This document shows positions 61,582 through 64,000 of a stretch of 64,000 bases of DNA, in pieces. The DNA lies in assembly GCA_965116445.1 (NCBI GenBank), contig OZ220688.1:1426001-1490000 (forward strand), read 5' to 3'. The notes beneath the pieces are model-generated. The model was not told where the DNA came from. It did not search any database and saw only the letters and a program-made list of their open reading frames with translations. The stretch comes from Multivorans sp965116445. GTDB taxonomy: Bacteria > Acidobacteriota > Thermoanaerobaculia > Multivoradales > Multivoraceae. Position 1 is the stretch's first letter. Every line of letters starts with the position of its first letter. The translations under genes were made by a program, and so were the position numbers.

Positions 61582-62556
61582 CGCACACCGCTCCTCACCC
61601 AAACAGAGTCATTCCATATCGAGTTCTTCTGGTGGTCCCAGCCTACGGGCTGAGATAGGTAACTCTGGCTAAGGTCCCCCGGAGATCTCAGATCCTCCAA
61701 GAGCTGCTTCCGCCAACAGGTTGTTCGCTTCAGATAGAGATCACTTCCAACTAAGTCAAGAAAACCTGAAGTCAGAAACGGTGCCACAGTTTCTTCTTGT
61801 CCCATTCGCATCACGTCGCGGCCCAGGCCCGATTTCCGCTTGCTTGTAGTCACCACCTCGTACTGCGGATACCGGTACTCCCGCACTCCGTCGATGAGTT
61901 CTTTGCTCTCCTTCTTGGAATCGAAGTACACGGCATGCAGGGAGACTATCCACCGATGTGAACCTGCGGTCTCGAAACCCGACCTTAGATTATCGAGGTA
62001 CGCCTTTGCTGAGTACCATCGCCTCATCCCGTCTGTCATCTGATCAACCACCTCTACGAGAGTGGTAAGACCCCGATCGGCCGCTTGATACCAGAATGCT
62101 TCCCACAGCTTCTCGCCCATGCTCATCATCGGTGGGCTACGGTCGATGCACTCCACGCTGATGGTCCGATCACGAAGTTCAGAATGGCCACACGCGGCGA
62201 GGATCGCCAAGGCGAAAGATAGCGCCCACGCACCACAACCGACGTCCACGACCCGAAGTGGAGGACGCCTCCGTTCCGAGGAAAGCGGGGAGGGCGGAGG
62301 GGGGTTGCGTGAGCACCGCCAAGCCGAGATTATCTTGGCGCGCCTGATACCAACTGGCGTAAAGGACAGCATCCCACTCGTCGCACCTAGGGTGTTTCTG
62401 CTCCCGAAGCCGGTTGATGGATCGAAGTGCCCGGTCGACCCGGGGGCCCGCAGCGGCGATTCCATGCCGGCTCAGGCGCTTGACCTCGGAGCCGCAAACG
62501 TCGGAGATCGACTGATCCAAGGCACTCAGCGCCTCCTTCCACTGCACTGGTTTCAC
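61578..62556 (-). pseudogene. SAM-dependent methyltransferase, split by a frameshift
   Basis: The 3' frame (from about 62300) carries a Rossmann methyltransferase motif (LRVVDVGCGAWALSFALAIL, then VECIDRSPPMMSMG). The 5' frame from GTG at 62556 (VQWKEALSALDQSISDVCGS ... WYQARQDNLGLAVLTQ) ends exactly where that begins. The two join at a run of six G on the plus strand (62299-62304); five would restore one frame of about 325 residues. It may be an assembly error or a real inactivation. The GC content is visibly lower than neighbours, suggesting horizontal transfer. Its stop overlaps the radical SAM start. Confidence 0.72.
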
Positions 62557-62645
62557 GCCCCTGATTCTCTCACAGGACTCGGGAAGCTGGCTCAGGCCTT
62601 CCGCCGGCGCGAACGCGCCAGCGATCACGATGCAACTGCTCCCAC

Positions 62646-63005
62646 TCAGCCAACCTCCCCGTACGGAGGCAGCTTCCACCATTCATCGGCAAACGGCAGC
62701 CCATCCGAGTACATGCAGCGGTGGTAGAGGTACTCGGGACAGAGGTCCCAACCCGAAGGCCAGGTCACGGCCTCGGCGCCGTCGTCCGAGATGGAGACCT
62801 TGGGGAACTCTTCGGGACGCTCGAGCAGAAAGTCCATGAATGGGGACGGGTTCCAGAGAACGTCTTCCGTCATGTCCAGGACGCCGACCTCCCCGTCCGT
62901 AAAGCGGACGCGAAGTCGGTAGCCGCCCAGCCACTCCACGGCCGCCGCGCCAACCCGCCGCCTCGAAACCTCGGGTGGAACGTCCCAGACCCAAGCGCCG
63001 GTCAC
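62646..63005 (-). CDS. DUF2442 domain protein
   Basis: A protein of about 119 residues with a DUF2442 core: VEWLGGYRLRVRFTDGEVGV, LDMTEDVLW, and VSISDDGAEAVTWPSGWDLC. DUF2442 proteins are small, often paired with DUF4160 partners and treated as toxin-antitoxin-like; no DUF4160 is seen here. The start is uncertain: GTG at 63005 or 62939 give the usual length, whereas an ATG at 63179 would add an Arg-rich extension. It leads the minus-strand run, 89 bp before the methyltransferase start. Confidence 0.75.
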   Translation of the reverse strand: MTGAWVWDVPPEVSRRRVGAAAVEWLGGYRLRVRFTDGEVGVLDMTEDVLWNPSPFMDFLLERPEEFPKVSISDDGAEAVTWPSGWDLCPEYLYHRCMYSDGLPFADEWWKLPPYGEVG

Positions 63006-63218
63006 GTCGCTTTGGCGCCGGGGCGCCAGGTTGCCGTCGTGGCCCCGACGCCGACGTTCCCGGAGCGCCCGTCGCTTGTTCTTGTCCCGGTTCCGCCGAT
63101 ACACGAACAGGTGGTCGCTCACCTCTTCTCTCCGCGTTCTTCTCGCCAAGCCGAGGTTCGCGCCCTGCATGGACTCCACATGGTGGCAAAGGTGCCCGCT
63201 TCGCGGCCCGCGTTTCTG

Positions 63219-63442
63219 GCCGCCTTCGGCGGCAGCCGGCGGGGACGCCGGCGCACCCAGTAGACGGAAACGCTAGCAGCTGGCGGGACGTCGACGTGCC
63301 CAGTAGACGGAAGCGGTAGCAACCGGCGGGGACGCCGGCGCACCCGGTAGGACGGAAGCGGTAGCAGCCGGCCGGGAGGCCGGCGCACCCAGCGGACGGA
63401 AAGCGGTAGCAGCCGGCCGGGAGGCCGGCGTACCCTGTGGAT
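63219..63442 (-). repeat. Tandemly amplified palindromic element
   Basis: It begins with a GAA-type hairpin in reverse (GCCGCC-TTC-GGCGGC, 63219-63233), then five units of about 43-45 bp, each starting GCAGCCGGCGGGGACGCCGG or a variant and ending with CCCAGTAGACGGAAGCGGTA. The unit core is the reverse complement of the repeat core at 45722. Units differ by point changes (GGCGGGGACGCCGG versus GGCCGGGAGGCCGG), some of them compensatory within the inverted repeat. It lies before the M20 peptidase gene. Confidence 0.8.
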
Positions 63443-63552
63443 GGCGGCTGTGGCTGAAGGCGCGGAAGGCAGTAGGATCGCCAGCTTCCGGTACCCGACG
63501 CACCGGAACCGATGCCGCCCGCGCCGCCTATCTTCCGCCTTTGAGACCGAGC
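63443..63552. other. Leader region of the M20 peptidase gene
   Basis: 110 bp between the tandem repeat and the ATG at 63553. I see no strong ribosome-binding site or promoter boxes, and no gene. Confidence 0.4.
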
Positions 63553-64000
63553 ATGACCCCACCGCAGATCGACGAAGTCCGCGCCGTGTCCCACCTGATG
63601 GACCTGCTCGCCATCGAGGGCCTGAGCGGCCGCGAGGGCAAGGTCGCGGCGGCGGTGCGCGAGAAGCTGCTGGCCGCGGGCTGCGAGCCGGCCTGGATCG
63701 GGCACGACGACGCGAACGAGCGGATTCCCGGCGACTACGAGGTCGGCAACCTGATCGTCGACCTGCCGGGCACGAGACCGGGGCCGCGGCGGTTGTTCAT
63801 GGGGCACATGGACACGGTGCCGCTCTGCCGCGGCGCGGTGCCGGTGCGCCGGAACGGGCGGATCGAGGCCGAAGGCGACACGGCGCTGGGCGGGGACAAC
63901 CGGACCTCGATCGGCGCCCTGGTCACGATGGTCGAGACCCTGCTCGCTCAGGACGTGCCCCGGCCGCCGATCACGGTGCTGATGACGGTCGGCGAGGAAG
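63553..64000 (+). CDS. M20-family metallopeptidase (PepT-like), N-terminal part
   Basis: The first 149 residues of a zinc peptidase cut by the right edge. Motifs: LLAIEGLSGREGKVAAAVRE near the start, the first zinc-ligand segment FMGHMDTVPLC (His and catalytic Asp), the bridging aspartate segment ALGGDNRTSIGALVTM, and the general-base glutamate pair VLMTVGEE at the edge. The pattern fits the tripeptidase/aminoacylase group of M20. The ATG at 63553 follows the palindromic repeat region. Confidence 0.88.
   Translation, partial: MTPPQIDEVRAVSHLMDLLAIEGLSGREGKVAAAVREKLLAAGCEPAWIGHDDANERIPGDYEVGNLIVDLPGTRPGPRRLFMGHMDTVPLCRGAVPVRRNGRIEAEGDTALGGDNRTSIGALVTMVETLLAQDVPRPPITVLMTVGEE

Noticed and set aside
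59416..63005. Known anti-phage defence island
   Set aside because: AlbA_2 and DUF2442 are suggestive, but no recognised nuclease, restriction or CRISPR component is present, and the operon ends in a secreted sulfatase.
63231..63442. Tandem repeats considered as a CRISPR array
   Set aside because: Units are head-to-tail with similar, not unique, sequence between cores, no cas genes are near, and the core matches dispersed elements elsewhere.
1..64000. Insertion sequences, prophage or integrative element
   Set aside because: No transposase, integrase, phage structural gene or tRNA-linked attachment site was found on either strand.

Overview
The window is high-GC DNA (about two thirds G+C by eye) from what looks like a member of the Acidobacteriota, perhaps a marine or host-associated lineage related to Thermoanaerobaculia. 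That placement is an inference from gene content: three VWFA-related proteins of the type common in Acidobacteriota, three FG-GAP/VCBS proteins of the CRTAC1 (ASPIC/UnbV) type, alkaline-phosphatase-superfamily enzymes fused to TPRs, an Oar-like TonB receptor with a carboxypeptidase-regulatory domain, and abundant secreted or lipoprotein hydrolases. No rRNA or tRNA gene was seen to settle it.

Layout. 1-7000: the start of a PQQ-type dehydrogenase (leaving the window), enolase, a large secreted metalloprotease with leucine-rich repeats, and glycerate 2-kinase. 7000-7910: a Xre/RES toxin-antitoxin pair. 7960-17330: a plus-strand run of an arginine-decarboxylase-like enzyme and alternating CRTAC1 and TPR proteins. 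17480-23670 (minus): sulfatase-like/TPR lipoprotein, TPR protein, terminator, and TonB receptor. 24190-29870 (plus): transglutaminase-like/TPR lipoprotein and two VWA proteins, the first with a frameshift near its end. 29950-37050 (minus): a second secreted metalloprotease, a third VWA protein, a second sulfatase-like/TPR lipoprotein and a small secreted protein. 37160-43730: a DUF3179 protein, an M16 peptidase pair, a third CRTAC1 protein and a coiled-coil membrane protein. 43880-45690: a folP-folB fusion and folK. 45790-57850: acyl-CoA dehydrogenase, oligopeptidase B, ornithine-cyclodeaminase-like protein, a translationally coupled PhyH/phosphodiesterase/ChbG-type trio, enoyl-CoA hydratase, two small lipoproteins and a BON-OmpA protein. 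57850-63010 (minus): canonical sulfatase, AlbA_2/ATPase regulator, radical SAM enzyme, a lower-GC frame-shifted methyltransferase and a DUF2442 protein. The right edge holds the start of an M20 peptidase.

Functionally the window is dominated by envelope and secreted hydrolysis, nutrient uptake, and protein-protein scaffolding (TPR, VWA, beta-propeller), plus housekeeping metabolism (eno, folate genes). Genes are tightly packed. At least nine junctions use NTGA stop/start overlaps (ATGA, GTGA, TTGA and probably CTGA), implying translational coupling.

Two things stand out as possibly undescribed. One is a GC-rich palindromic repeat family about 75-90 bp long, found at seven places, once inside a coding sequence and once as a roughly 45-bp tandem array. 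The other is a cysteine-bounded domain of about 115 residues, present in four copies in two otherwise different secreted metzincin proteases.
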